Positions 39,221 to 47,925 of a stretch of DNA of 64,000 nucleotides are shown here, in pieces. Numbering within the stretch: the first letter of the stretch is position 1; every line of letters starts with the position of its first letter. The notes below the pieces were generated by a model that was given only the letters and a program-made list of their open reading frames with translations, searched no databases and was not told the origin of the DNA. The DNA is from CAYUIV01 sp964444925 (GTDB lineage: Bacteria > Pseudomonadota > Gammaproteobacteria > Diplorickettsiales > Diplorickettsiaceae), in assembly GCA_964444925.1 (NCBI GenBank), contig CAYUIV010000001.1, positions 132,183-196,182 of the forward strand, in the 5' to 3' direction. The translations under genes and the position numbers were made by a program.

Positions 39221-40480
39221 ATGTATCGTTATTGGTATAGCCTTATTTCTATAGCATGGTTATGTTTTACACCTACTCTGTTCTCTTATCAAGAAGTGCT
39301 TCTAGGACACCATGTTGGTTTAAACGCTGGAGTTTCAAGATTTAGTAAGTTCTGGGGTCAAGAGAAAATTTTTATTCATTTCCTGTGCAATCCTTTTCAA
39401 GACATTGGATCGACCTACTTTATCCATATGGGAGTGCAAAATTTAAAAAAAATTATAAGTGCAGAAGGTGTGTTAGGCCTTGGCTTTGGGGGCGCACTTA
39501 AATACTATCAATGTCATCGCTTTCACCCTATTACACTTAAACAAACATATTTCCAGCGATATTTTTTAAAAGGCGAACTTTTTTTTGTTATAAAAACACT
39601 AAGATCGGACGTACTTCATCATCTTTCTATCCCAATTTACAGCCCATTGCTTGCGCTGGAAGCAAGTTACTGTGAAAAAAGTTTAACCAATGAAAAAGCG
39701 AAAGTTTTTTCAAGAACATTGACAAACTTTGGGAAACAACAATACGCGTTTTTAGAAGAAGGTACGATAGAATACCGTGTAACGTATGGCTATTTCTTTA
39801 ATGAAAGATTAAACGCATATCTGACTGGCTATATCGTTTTTGATTTGGATAATTTATGGGAAGGTTGGGTAGGGGGTTTTTGTTATCATCTTACACCTTT
39901 TATTAGCATAGAAGGAGCCGGGAATGTCGATGGGCTTAGAGATCTGATTGTGATATTACAAATGCGTATCAGTACACAGCCTTTCCAAAGGAACATAATG
40001 ACTCGGTCAGATAGGCATTACAGTGTTCCACACCTTTTTGAAAATAAATGGCTAAAACAGAGACCTTTTATACCTAAAGCAAACGCCTCAGACCGTTACT
40101 TTAGGCCGTCTCAAAGAGCCTCACATGGATCCCAATCTTACCCCAATGACAGAGATTACCCTCAGTTTCAGAGAAAAACTGGTCCCAAAACTAAGGCTTC
40201 CTCTCATCATAGTGACAAAAACTATTATACAAATAATGATGTTCCAACAGCTCCTATAGACAAAGTGCTAAAAGCACGGAATATTTTATCTGAAAAATAC
40301 GGTATTTCAGGACTTGATAATATGACTGAAGCCGAAATTGGTAGACTCCGTAGAAAATCAATGTTGAAGTTGCATGTTGATAGTCCATCCAAAATAAAAA
40401 GAACTGATAAAGAACTGCATCAGATGTCAGCACACGTAAACGAGTTATTTGATATCATTCTAGACGGTATGCAAAAGTAA
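39221..40480 (+). CDS. Exported protein with barrel-like N-terminus and degenerate J-like C-terminus
   Basis: A 419-residue protein I cannot assign. Residues 1-22 are a signal peptide (WYSLISIAWLCFTPTLFS). Residues about 25-250 show alternating aromatic/polar strands and glycines (for example GVLGLGFGGALKYY and YRVTYGYFFNERLNAYLTGY), suggesting an outer-membrane barrel. Residues about 260-345 are a low-complexity linker rich in Ser, Arg, Pro, Tyr and His. Residues about 350-419 resemble a J-domain: RRKSMLKLHVDSP then ELHQMSAHVNELFDII, with His385-Val386-Asp387 at the HPD position. The Pro change predicts poor Hsp70 stimulation. It follows nrdA by 43 bases, perhaps co-transcribed. Confidence 0.6.
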   Translation: MYRYWYSLISIAWLCFTPTLFSYQEVLLGHHVGLNAGVSRFSKFWGQEKIFIHFLCNPFQDIGSTYFIHMGVQNLKKIISAEGVLGLGFGGALKYYQCHRFHPITLKQTYFQRYFLKGELFFVIKTLRSDVLHHLSIPIYSPLLALEASYCEKSLTNEKAKVFSRTLTNFGKQQYAFLEEGTIEYRVTYGYFFNERLNAYLTGYIVFDLDNLWEGWVGGFCYHLTPFISIEGAGNVDGLRDLIVILQMRISTQPFQRNIMTRSDRHYSVPHLFENKWLKQRPFIPKANASDRYFRPSQRASHGSQSYPNDRDYPQFQRKTGPKTKASSHHSDKNYYTNNDVPTAPIDKVLKARNILSEKYGISGLDNMTEAEIGRLRRKSMLKLHVDSPSKIKRTDKELHQMSAHVNELFDIILDGMQK

Positions 40481-40505
40481 AACTACTATTAGAGTATAGA
40501 CAAAT

Positions 40506-41093
40506 TTAATCGATATATTCAATCGCTTGCACAATATGCGCAATACCGGGTAATTGTTGAATGGCTTGCGCTGCGCTCGTGGCACTGGCTTTTGTGGATT
40601 TTCCAAGTAAAAAAACGACTTTATCTTCCACCAAGATCATCAGTTGATTTAAGCGAACATGGCTCGTCAATATCAATAAAATATAAATCATTTTTTTAAT
40701 TCCAGCATCTTGCAGTCTCTGCCAAGCACTGATTGGTTTTTGTAACGTGATTTGGTTAAACATATGTCGCACATGTTTTGTCGTTTTAGCACAATCGTTT
40801 GCATGCTTTATCACCGCTGTTTCCGTGCTTTGACCTAATAATAAAACCACTTGATTATAGGTAATAGCATAGATCTCACTATTCTCATTGGCGATCAATA
40901 ATTGGCGGTTCAATTGATAATTAATTAAATGATCGTTTTTAATGGCTGAGAAAGATCGCTTTTCTGTAATAACACGATTGAGTTGTATGATACCCATGCC
41001 ACTCAAAAAAATACTATTTAATGCACTACAACCCGTAAGAGAGCACAAAGTGAATAATGCAATAGCAACTCGACTTATATTCCTTATCACCAC
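40506..41093 (-). CDS. dolP: Outer-membrane lipoprotein with two BON domains, DolP-like
   Basis: The 195-residue protein begins with a lipoprotein signal ending in the lipobox LTGC (Cys22), followed by two BON-like domains (about residues 45-120, ITYNQVVLLLGQ, and 125-195, ILVEDKVVFLLGKS...VQAIEYID). DolP (YraP) sits at the inner face of the outer membrane near the division site and supports envelope integrity. The RSFSAIKNDHLINYQL segment matches the family start of BON1. The GTG start at 41093 directly follows the nuoN stop, so it is probably translated from the nuo transcript, an unusual location; family members usually sit by yraN/diaA. Confidence 0.72.
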   Translation of the reverse strand: MVIRNISRVAIALFTLCSLTGCSALNSIFLSGMGIIQLNRVITEKRSFSAIKNDHLINYQLNRQLLIANENSEIYAITYNQVVLLLGQSTETAVIKHANDCAKTTKHVRHMFNQITLQKPISAWQRLQDAGIKKMIYILLILTSHVRLNQLMILVEDKVVFLLGKSTKASATSAAQAIQQLPGIAHIVQAIEYID

Positions 41094-41094
41094 G

Positions 41095-42582
41095 TCATTT
41101 TATCTTTATTAATTTTTCTTCCATTAGAAGAGATGGTGTACTGGCAATCACTGTTTCATATTGATCTGCTATCCTGGTTTGAAAACAGCTAGCTAAAAGT
41201 ACAAGTGCCACATTAAATACTAATAGACCAACAGATTTTGAACGATTAACCTTAATCTCTTCTATTTTTATAAACGGTGTAAAGTACATCCATTTAATCA
41301 TTTGAATGTAGTAGTACATCCCTCCCACTAGAGTTGATATTAGCGCAACGCTTGATACAACATACCACCGTTGTGTCATCAGTAACTGTAATACATCTAG
41401 CTTGATAAAAAACCCTACAAAAGGTGGTAGACCTGCCATTGCCCCTATCGCGATTAAAGTCAAAAAAGAAAGTAAAGGGTGTTGGTGTTGCAATTTACCT
41501 AGGTCTTGTATTGATTCTATCGAAATGCCATGGGCGTGCATCGTCATCATTGCGCCTAAAAGGCTCATTAAACTCAGACTATAATGAAGTAGATAATTAA
41601 GTGCAATCGTATAGCCTGGTTCAGAAAAGGTTAAACTCAACAGTATAAACCCCATATGACTGAGAGAGGTATAAGCAACAAACCGTTTAATATTTTCTTG
41701 TGATAAAGCAATGGTATTTCCCAATATAATTGACAACAGACCAAGACTTAAAAAAAATATTTGCCACTTAGCATCCATTGTACTGAAATTTTCTAGTAAT
41801 ACACGAAGTATAATACCTAGAAGAGCTATTTTGGGTAAAGTTGCAAGAAATAACGTCGTACTCGTTGTAGCACTTTCGTACACATCAGGTACCCACCAAT
41901 GAAAAGGTGCTACACCTAACTTAAATAGAAAAGCAACCACGGCTAAAACACCTGCTATACTGATAATTTTTGCATTTTCATACTGTGTTACTATTTTTGA
42001 TATCTGACTTAACTCTAATTCACCACTTATCCCATATAAAAGACACAGCCCATAGAGCAAACAAGCGGATGAAATACTGTTCATCAAAATGTATTTCATG
42101 GCTGCTTCTGATGTAAAAATACTCTTTTCATTTAGTGTGATCATGGCATAAATCGGTAAAGTCATGAGTTCTATACCCAGATACAACGATAGCACACTGC
42201 CTGATGTAACGAGGACGATCATCCCAAATAAAGAAAATAGTGCCAGGCTGTAATAGCTCATAAGGTGAACGATGTAATTACGGTCACTTTGCATTGCGTA
42301 AGCGAAAACAAGAAGTGCCACACTGCTGATTAAAAAAACGAGACATGCAATGAATGGATCCCACACAAAATGACCATCAAAGAAAGTTTGTCGGTTGTTA
42401 GGAAAATAAAAAAAGATGCCAGCACAAAAACAAAAAAGGATTAAAATAGGAAAGCTAAAAATCAATGTTTGATATTTTTGAGTCAAGGCCTGTGTGAAAA
42501 AAATCTCAACGCTAAGCATGATGAGCGTAGTACAAAGTAAAAAGATCAGTAAAACGGGTGAAAAAGAAGTCAGTTGACTCAT
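41095..42582 (-). CDS. nuoN: NADH-quinone oxidoreductase subunit N
   Basis: NuoN is one of three antiporter-like proton-pumping membrane subunits of respiratory complex I. The 495-residue protein has about 14 membrane helices, with the conserved Glu in LGIELMTLPIYAMI, Lys in LFKLGVAPFHWWVPDVYE and the GLPPFVGFFIKLDVL loop near the C-terminus. The ATG overlaps the nuoM stop by four bases (ATGA). Last nuo gene of the cluster, followed immediately by the DolP-like gene. Confidence 0.96.
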   Translation of the reverse strand: MSQLTSFSPVLLIFLLCTTLIMLSVEIFFTQALTQKYQTLIFSFPILILFCFCAGIFFYFPNNRQTFFDGHFVWDPFIACLVFLISSVALLVFAYAMQSDRNYIVHLMSYYSLALFSLFGMIVLVTSGSVLSLYLGIELMTLPIYAMITLNEKSIFTSEAAMKYILMNSISSACLLYGLCLLYGISGELELSQISKIVTQYENAKIISIAGVLAVVAFLFKLGVAPFHWWVPDVYESATTSTTLFLATLPKIALLGIILRVLLENFSTMDAKWQIFFLSLGLLSIILGNTIALSQENIKRFVAYTSLSHMGFILLSLTFSEPGYTIALNYLLHYSLSLMSLLGAMMTMHAHGISIESIQDLGKLQHQHPLLSFLTLIAIGAMAGLPPFVGFFIKLDVLQLLMTQRWYVVSSVALISTLVGGMYYYIQMIKWMYFTPFIKIEEIKVNRSKSVGLLVFNVALVLLASCFQTRIADQYETVIASTPSLLMEEKLIKIK

Positions 42583-44105
42583 AACTTGCTTTGCAGGCTA
42601 AAATGAATAAGACGCATTAAACTGGGTTGCAAAAAGTCGACAACAGGCGCCGGCCATATACCTAACAGCAAAATACTTGATGTAAGCGCAATAAAACTAA
42701 TTCTCTCTACAATCGATAAAGCCATAGGTGTACCATAAGAAATAACAGGTGGTTGACCTAAAAAGAGCTGATTATATAAAGAAAAAGTATAGCTTGCACT
42801 CAGTATCAGTATCATGGCAGTACCAATACTCATCCAAAAATTAACATACGTTGCACTCATAATAATCAAGTATTCACCGATGAATCCTGCTGTACCGGGT
42901 AAACCTATGTTTGAAACAGCACATACCATAAAAAAGCTTGCCAAAGTTGGCATGACTGCGCCAAGTCCTTGATAATCACCAATCATACGCGTTTTAAAAC
43001 GTTGATATAAAACACCAATTCCCAAAAACAATCCTGCTGTACTTAAACTATGTGCTAGCATCTGTAGCATCGCACCTTGCATACCAAAAAGTGCCAATGT
43101 ACTTTTGTCTGTATGAGTACTTTTTGTCAAGAAAATTGAGAAGATACCAAAGACAATGATACTCATATGCGTTATAGAAGAGTAAGCGATGTACTTTTTC
43201 ATATCTTGTTGAAATAAAGCTAAAAGCCCTGCATAAATCATTGAAAAAATACTTAGTACACAAATGGAAAACGAGAAGATACGTGCAGCATCAGGCACAA
43301 TGGGTAGAGCAATTTTAATTAACCCATAGCCGCCAAGTTTTAAAATGATTGCGGCAAGTATCATCGATCCTTCTGTTGGTGCTTCAGTGTGTGCGATAGG
43401 TAGCCAACTATGTAAAGGCCATAAAGCAGCTTTAACAGCAAAAGCAATAAAGAAAGCAAAGAAGATAAATACTTGTTCATTCCAGTGAAGGGGTACGGTA
43501 TAAAGGTGTGGAATAACAAAATTTTTTGTTTTTCCTCCCACATCGCCTAAGTATAGAAATGCAATGAGCATTAAAGAAGATCCTAGCGCCGTATAAATAA
43601 AAAACTGTACAGCCGCATAGGCCTTTTCTCGACTACCCCAAATACCGATATTAAGCATGAGTGGTAATAATGTTGCTTCCCAAAATATATAAAATAAAAT
43701 AGCATCATTGGCTGCAAAGCAGCCAATGACGAATGTTTGAGTGAATAAAAGTGTACTTAAATATCGATGCAAATTCTTATAAGGTCGTACCTGACTGATT
43801 AAAACAGTTAGCAACGTAATAAATAATGTCAGTAGAATAAAGCTGAGAGAAATAGCATCAATGCCTAAAGAATAGTATATTTTCCACCTTGTGATCCATA
43901 ACCAGTTTTCTTGAAACTGTAAATAAGGACTTTGTTGATCAAACTGTGCTAAGAGAAATAGTCCAAATACAAAACAAAGAAAAACGGTAGTACACGCTAT
44001 CCACCAACTTCTTTTAGGATGATGGTGACCTCCAAGAAATAATGTACACAATGCACCTGACATCGATAAACTAAGGAGAGTACTCAGTAAATAATGCTTA
44101 AACAT
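42579..44105 (-). CDS. nuoM: NADH-quinone oxidoreductase subunit M
   Basis: NuoM is a proton-pumping membrane subunit of complex I. The protein has about 14 helices with IFWEATLLPLMLNIGIWG (conserved Glu), FAVKAALWPLHSWLPIAHTE (conserved Lys) and GLPGTAGFIGEYLI. The frame is open to an ATG at 44135, but the ATG at 44105, which overlaps the nuoL stop codon by eight bases, gives the more usual short N-terminus; that yields 508 residues, near E. coli NuoM (509). Part of the leftward nuoI-N run. Confidence 0.95.
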   Translation of the reverse strand: MFKHYLLSTLLSLSMSGALCTLFLGGHHHPKRSWWIACTTVFLCFVFGLFLLAQFDQQSPYLQFQENWLWITRWKIYYSLGIDAISLSFILLTLFITLLTVLISQVRPYKNLHRYLSTLLFTQTFVIGCFAANDAILFYIFWEATLLPLMLNIGIWGSREKAYAAVQFFIYTALGSSLMLIAFLYLGDVGGKTKNFVIPHLYTVPLHWNEQVFIFFAFFIAFAVKAALWPLHSWLPIAHTEAPTEGSMILAAIILKLGGYGLIKIALPIVPDAARIFSFSICVLSIFSMIYAGLLALFQQDMKKYIAYSSITHMSIIVFGIFSIFLTKSTHTDKSTLALFGMQGAMLQMLAHSLSTAGLFLGIGVLYQRFKTRMIGDYQGLGAVMPTLASFFMVCAVSNIGLPGTAGFIGEYLIIMSATYVNFWMSIGTAMILILSASYTFSLYNQLFLGQPPVISYGTPMALSIVERISFIALTSSILLLGIWPAPVVDFLQPSLMRLIHFSLQSKL

Positions 44106-46017
44106 AAATAACGAATTTGATAAGAATAAAAACAATGCTGACCACCATCATTTGCAAATAATGATAAAGATAACCGGACTGAATCTTACGTAATAGAAAA
44201 GTACACTGCCTTATTAGATATATAAATCTTTGTAATACCCATTGATCCAGCGCAATATCGATAATATTACATTGTTGAGCTAGCCATTTTACTAGCGAAA
44301 CGGTTGTCTTGTGATTAAAATACTCAAGTCCGTATTGACTAATCAGCAGTCGATGTAGTAAAGATTGTGGTTTAAAAATACTAGGTGCGGGTAATGTAAA
44401 AAAAAGCCATGCCATCAATATTCCAAAAACCCCTAGTAACGAAGGAAGTACAGTAATGAGAAAAGAGTAATGATATAGTGTAATGTTTACATAAACATGA
44501 CTATCTTTTAACCAAAGGTGATGTACCACATACGGAAAAAGCATTTTTCCAATAAAAAGAGTAATAATACCTAGGACAAGTAAAGTACTATTCATCCATG
44601 TAATGTTTGTGTCGACAGAAATATGCGTTTGCGTTTTATTTGCTGTATTGTGTCCATGAAAAAGATGAAAAAACAAACGACCAATATAAAGTGCGGTGAT
44701 AAAAACACTGGTTAAAAGACAAAATAATGCATAAAATCCAATATAACGATGTTTTTGATACACAAAGTATACGGCTTCTAGAATCATCTCTTTGGAATAA
44801 AAACCTGAAAAAGGCGGTATACCAATCAAGCAAAGACTACCAAGTATGAAACAACCATAAGCAATCCGTGTGTAGCGCCACCGCCTTGCTCCTATATTAT
44901 AGATGTTTTGCTCATGCTCGGCGCAAAATGTTACAACACCTAGCGATAAGAAAAGTAATGCTTTAAAAAAGGCGTGCGTTGTAAGATGAAAAAAGGCTGC
45001 ATGATAAGCAGAAGCACCCAGTCCTGCCATCATATAGCCAAGCTGTGAAATAGTTGAAAACGCGATAATGCGTTTTGCGTCCTGCTGCGTTAATGCGACA
45101 AGACCAAGGAGTAGTGCTGTGGTTGCACCAATGAATAGCATAAATAATCGAACATTTTGACAATACTCAAATAAAAGAGATAACCGTACAATAAGATAAA
45201 TACCAGCAGCCACCATGGTAGCTGCATGCATTAGCGCTGATACAGGAGTGGGTCCTACCATTGAATCAGGTAACCACGTTTGAAAAGGAATTTGTGCAGA
45301 TTTAGTCATCACGCTGATCAGTAATAAAGATGTGGCAAGTGTTACAACACAGATAGGCTGCTTAAATACTGTTATTTCTATTTGGGCAAGATAGGCAACA
45401 TGGTCAAAAATGGCGAGATAAGACAAAGAATTAACGTGTGTAAAAAGCAAGCTTATTCCAAGTAGTAAACCAATATCTCCAGCTCGATTGATAAGAAATG
45501 CTTTTAAATTACTTAGTTGTGCTACCGGTTTTTGAAACCAAAATCCTATTAGCAAATAAGAGGCAAACCCTACACCTTCCCAACCAAAGAAAAATGGTAA
45601 AAAGTTATCTGCACACACAAGCATGAGCATGGCAAATGTGAAGAATGATAGATAACTAAAAAAGCGCTGATAGCTAGCATCATTTCGCATATAGTCAACA
45701 CTGTACAAATGAACTAGTAATGTAATCGTTGTCACAATGATAGACATCACAGTGGAAAGCCGATCAATGCACAGTGTGATATTAAATTGAATTATATTAT
45801 TAAGTGCAAGCCACGTTAACCCTTGAATATGCCATGGTCCTTCACCTTGAAAAAAAATTTTCCATGCAATGCATAAAGTACATAAAAAAGAAATAGCTGC
45901 ATTTAGTATTGCAAGAGTTTGTACAAACTGGCGAGTTAAGTGTTTAGTAAAACCTGTAATAATAACTGTTGATAAAGGTGCAAGTAATACAGTCCAAGCA
46001 ATCCAGTTGAGATACAT
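44098..46017 (-). CDS. nuoL: NADH-quinone oxidoreductase subunit L
   Basis: NuoL is the distal proton-pumping subunit of complex I with the long lateral helix. The 639-residue protein shows FFGWEGVGFASYLLIGFW (conserved Glu), KSAQIPFQTWLPDSMVGPTP (conserved Lys), HAATMVAAGIYL and the C-terminal amphipathic and transmembrane helices. Length matches the family (613 in E. coli) with a slightly longer C-terminus. It starts two bases after the nuoK stop and overlaps nuoM. Confidence 0.97.
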   Translation of the reverse strand: MYLNWIAWTVLLAPLSTVIITGFTKHLTRQFVQTLAILNAAISFLCTLCIAWKIFFQGEGPWHIQGLTWLALNNIIQFNITLCIDRLSTVMSIIVTTITLLVHLYSVDYMRNDASYQRFFSYLSFFTFAMLMLVCADNFLPFFFGWEGVGFASYLLIGFWFQKPVAQLSNLKAFLINRAGDIGLLLGISLLFTHVNSLSYLAIFDHVAYLAQIEITVFKQPICVVTLATSLLLISVMTKSAQIPFQTWLPDSMVGPTPVSALMHAATMVAAGIYLIVRLSLLFEYCQNVRLFMLFIGATTALLLGLVALTQQDAKRIIAFSTISQLGYMMAGLGASAYHAAFFHLTTHAFFKALLFLSLGVVTFCAEHEQNIYNIGARRWRYTRIAYGCFILGSLCLIGIPPFSGFYSKEMILEAVYFVYQKHRYIGFYALFCLLTSVFITALYIGRLFFHLFHGHNTANKTQTHISVDTNITWMNSTLLVLGIITLFIGKMLFPYVVHHLWLKDSHVYVNITLYHYSFLITVLPSLLGVFGILMAWLFFTLPAPSIFKPQSLLHRLLISQYGLEYFNHKTTVSLVKWLAQQCNIIDIALDQWVLQRFIYLIRQCTFLLRKIQSGYLYHYLQMMVVSIVFILIKFVIYV

Positions 46018-46018
46018 A

Positions 46019-46327
46019 TTAACCTCTTAATTGAGCAAGAGATTGCATTTCAATGGTACCTCTTTTTCGAAACAGAAGAACTAAAACAGCAAGAGATACA
46101 GCTGTTTCACATGCGGTCACAGCCAGTATAAAAAAAACAACGATTTGACCCGATAATTTGTTTAGATAATAGCTTAATGCGATAAACTGCGTGTTAATTG
46201 AAAGCAATAATAGTTCTGTACAGATCAATAACCGAATTAAATGATGTCGATTAATTAATACACCAAATAAACCAATAGAAAATAAAAATACACTAAGTAA
46301 AAGATAATAAATCAATGGAATGGTCAT
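46019..46327 (-). CDS. nuoK: NADH-quinone oxidoreductase subunit K
   Basis: NuoK is a three-helix complex I subunit. The 102-residue protein has the conserved membrane Glu in LLICTELLLLSINTQFIA (about residue 37) and the second in ACETAVSLAVLVLL (about residue 73), both important in proton transfer. The start ATG directly abuts nuoJ. Length equals that of typical NuoK (100). Confidence 0.96.
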   Translation of the reverse strand: MTIPLIYYLLLSVFLFSIGLFGVLINRHHLIRLLICTELLLLSINTQFIALSYYLNKLSGQIVVFFILAVTACETAVSLAVLVLLFRKRGTIEMQSLAQLRG

Positions 46328-46918
46328 CTAATCACCTTTGACTAACCGAATACGTTCTTTACTTTGAACAGCGATTTGCTCTTTTTGACTCATGAACTTC
46401 TTTTTCTCTTTATTTTGATGAGATTGATGGTGAACGGTCATTGTAGAGACAATTGTGGCTAACAATAAAATACCTATCAGTTCGAAAGGATAAAGATACT
46501 GTGTGTACAATTGATTTCCAAGGGCTTGTGTATTACTTATATTTTTTTCTATTTGTTGAGACTGCATCACTATAAAACGTTCGTAGACAACATAGCTGAT
46601 AAGAGTCAGCCAGCTGATGACAATGAGTAGTGATAGGCTTTGGTATATCAAAGAAGAGAATTGATTGATTGTAGTTTTTTGTTCTTTGGAAGTCGTCATA
46701 ATAACAAAAAGAAACAATGTGAGTACAGCACCGACATAGACAAGTACAAGCACTAAACCCAAAAATTCTGCTTCAACTAATAACCATAAGCCTGTGGCCG
46801 AAAAGAAACAGAGAACGAGCCACAGTGTACTTTCAATCACTTGATCAGCGAAAATAGTCATGATTGCTGAAAAAAGAAGGAGACTTGCGAAAGATAAAAA
46901 AAGTGCTAACTCTATCAT
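46328..46918 (-). CDS. nuoJ: NADH-quinone oxidoreductase subunit J
   Basis: NuoJ is a five-helix complex I membrane subunit next to NuoK. The 196-residue protein begins with a hydrophobic helix (ELALFLSFASLLLFSAIM) and has the conserved GLVLVLVYVGAVLTLFLFVI segment, with its pi-bulge tyrosine, at about residues 53-72. The C-terminus is hydrophilic and basic. The stop is adjacent to the nuoK start; 23 bases separate it from nuoI. Confidence 0.95.
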   Translation of the reverse strand: MIELALFLSFASLLLFSAIMTIFADQVIESTLWLVLCFFSATGLWLLVEAEFLGLVLVLVYVGAVLTLFLFVIMTTSKEQKTTINQFSSLIYQSLSLLIVISWLTLISYVVYERFIVMQSQQIEKNISNTQALGNQLYTQYLYPFELIGILLLATIVSTMTVHHQSHQNKEKKKFMSQKEQIAVQSKERIRLVKGD

Positions 46919-46941
46919 AAAAATGCAAAAACTTTTATTAT

Positions 46942-47433
46942 TTATCGATAACGTGCATCATCAGTTTTATCTTGAGCAATTTGTGATTCATAGTAGTCTC
47001 CTATTTTTAATAATGTTTCCTTTCCAAGAATCTCTTCACCCCGCTGTTGAAAATGATAGTCTACTATATTCGTCTCAACAACTGCATCGACAGGACAAGC
47101 TTCTTCACAAAAGCCACAGTAAATACATTTAAATAGATCAATTTCATATTTCTTTGCTCGCCGTGAACCATCTTGTCGAGATTCTGATTCAATCGTAATA
47201 GCAAGCGCTGGGCAAACTGCTTCGCATAATTTACATCCAATACAACGTTCTTCTCCATTAGCATAGCGTCTTAAGGCGTGCAGCCCACGAAAACGTGGTG
47301 AGACGGGTGTTTTTTGTTCAGGAAACTGTAATGTTACTTTTGGCTTAAAAAAATAAGTGCCCGTTACCTTCAATCCTTTCCACAATTCCCATAAAGAAAA
47401 TGTTTTAAATAGCTTTAAAAATTTATCTTTCAT
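46942..47433 (-). CDS. nuoI: NADH-quinone oxidoreductase subunit I
   Basis: NuoI carries two 4Fe-4S clusters (N6a, N6b) in the peripheral arm of complex I. The 163-residue protein has two ferredoxin motifs, [12 protein letters not shown] (about residues 61-72) and [12 protein letters not shown] (about 100-111), both with all four cysteines. Length matches typical NuoI. It is the first gene of this cluster: upstream lie divergent tRNA genes, so nuoA-H must be elsewhere. A possible promoter just upstream would produce an almost leaderless transcript and is uncertain. Confidence 0.97.
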   Translation of the reverse strand: MKDKFLKLFKTFSLWELWKGLKVTGTYFFKPKVTLQFPEQKTPVSPRFRGLHALRRYANGEERCIGCKLCEAVCPALAITIESESRQDGSRRAKKYEIDLFKCIYCGFCEEACPVDAVVETNIVDYHFQQRGEEILGKETLLKIGDYYESQIAQDKTDDARYR

Positions 47434-47516
47434 TTTAAATCGTACGATTTATTATTATCAATTTCAATGTATCTTAAATGTTTGTAATATAAAAACCAAA
47501 TTGTGTCATAATTTTC

Positions 47517-47544
47517 TTGACAGGGTTTTTGAAAAAGCTAAAAT
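47517..47544 (+). promoter_or_regulatory. Sigma-70 promoter of the tRNA cluster
   Basis: A consensus TTGACA at 47517-47522 and TAAAAT at 47539-47544 are separated by 16 bases. The predicted start is about ten bases before the first tRNA gene. Confidence 0.75.
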
Positions 47545-47562
47545 AAAAGCTTTCCTACTATT

Positions 47563-47638
47563 GCGGGGATAGCTCAGTTGGTAGAGCACAACCTTGCCAA
47601 GGTTGAGGTCGCGAGTTCGAGACTCGTTTCCCGCTCCA
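47563..47638 (+). tRNA. tRNA-Gly (anticodon GCC)
   Basis: A 76-base cloverleaf: acceptor GCGGGGA pairs with TTCCCGC (one G-U), the anticodon loop is CTTGCCAAG, and the T-loop is GTTCGAGAC. The terminal CCA is encoded. It reads glycine GGC/GGU codons and is the first of three tRNAs likely on one transcript. Confidence 0.96.
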
Positions 47639-47655
47639 AAAAGGTTTTTTTCTTT

Positions 47656-47726
47656 GGCTGGGTGGCAGAGTGGCTATGCAGCGGCCTGCAAAGCCGCGTA
47701 CGTCGGTTCAATTCCGGCTCCAGCCT
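47656..47726 (+). tRNA. tRNA-Cys (anticodon GCA)
   Basis: A 71-base cloverleaf: acceptor GGCTGGG pairs with TCCAGCC (one G-U), anticodon GCA lies in CCTGCAAAG, and the T-arm is CGGTTCAATTCCG. The discriminator is T (U73), the known cysteine identity base. CCA is not encoded; CTC follows. Confidence 0.95.
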
Positions 47727-47744
47727 CTCTCTTTTTCTTTATTT

Positions 47745-47829
47745 GCCCGGGTGGCGGAACAGGTAGACGCAAGGGACTTAAAATCCCTCGGTGGTTAACA
47801 CCGTGCCGGTTCGATTCCGGCCTCGGGCA
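47745..47829 (+). tRNA. tRNA-Leu (anticodon TAA)
   Basis: An 85-base type II tRNA with a long variable arm (CGGTGGTTAACACCG). Acceptor GCCCGGG pairs with CTCGGGC, anticodon TAA lies in ACTTAAAAT, and the discriminator A73 is typical for leucine. CCA is not encoded; a T-run follows, which may assist termination. Confidence 0.96.
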
Positions 47830-47925
47830 TTTTTAATCAAAACTTCATTCTCATTTTTTACGAGAGAGCCACAAGTCTGATATAGGAAAAGTGGTAATCA
47901 TTCAGTCGACTTGAATAGAGATTAT

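Noticed and set aside
47434..47480. Promoter pair TTGAAA-17-TACGAT upstream of nuoI
   Set aside because: The spacing is good but the transcript would start at or beyond the ATG; too uncertain to annotate.
47578..47836. Two open frames crossing the tRNA genes
   Set aside because: They run through three well-folded tRNAs; coding is not credible.
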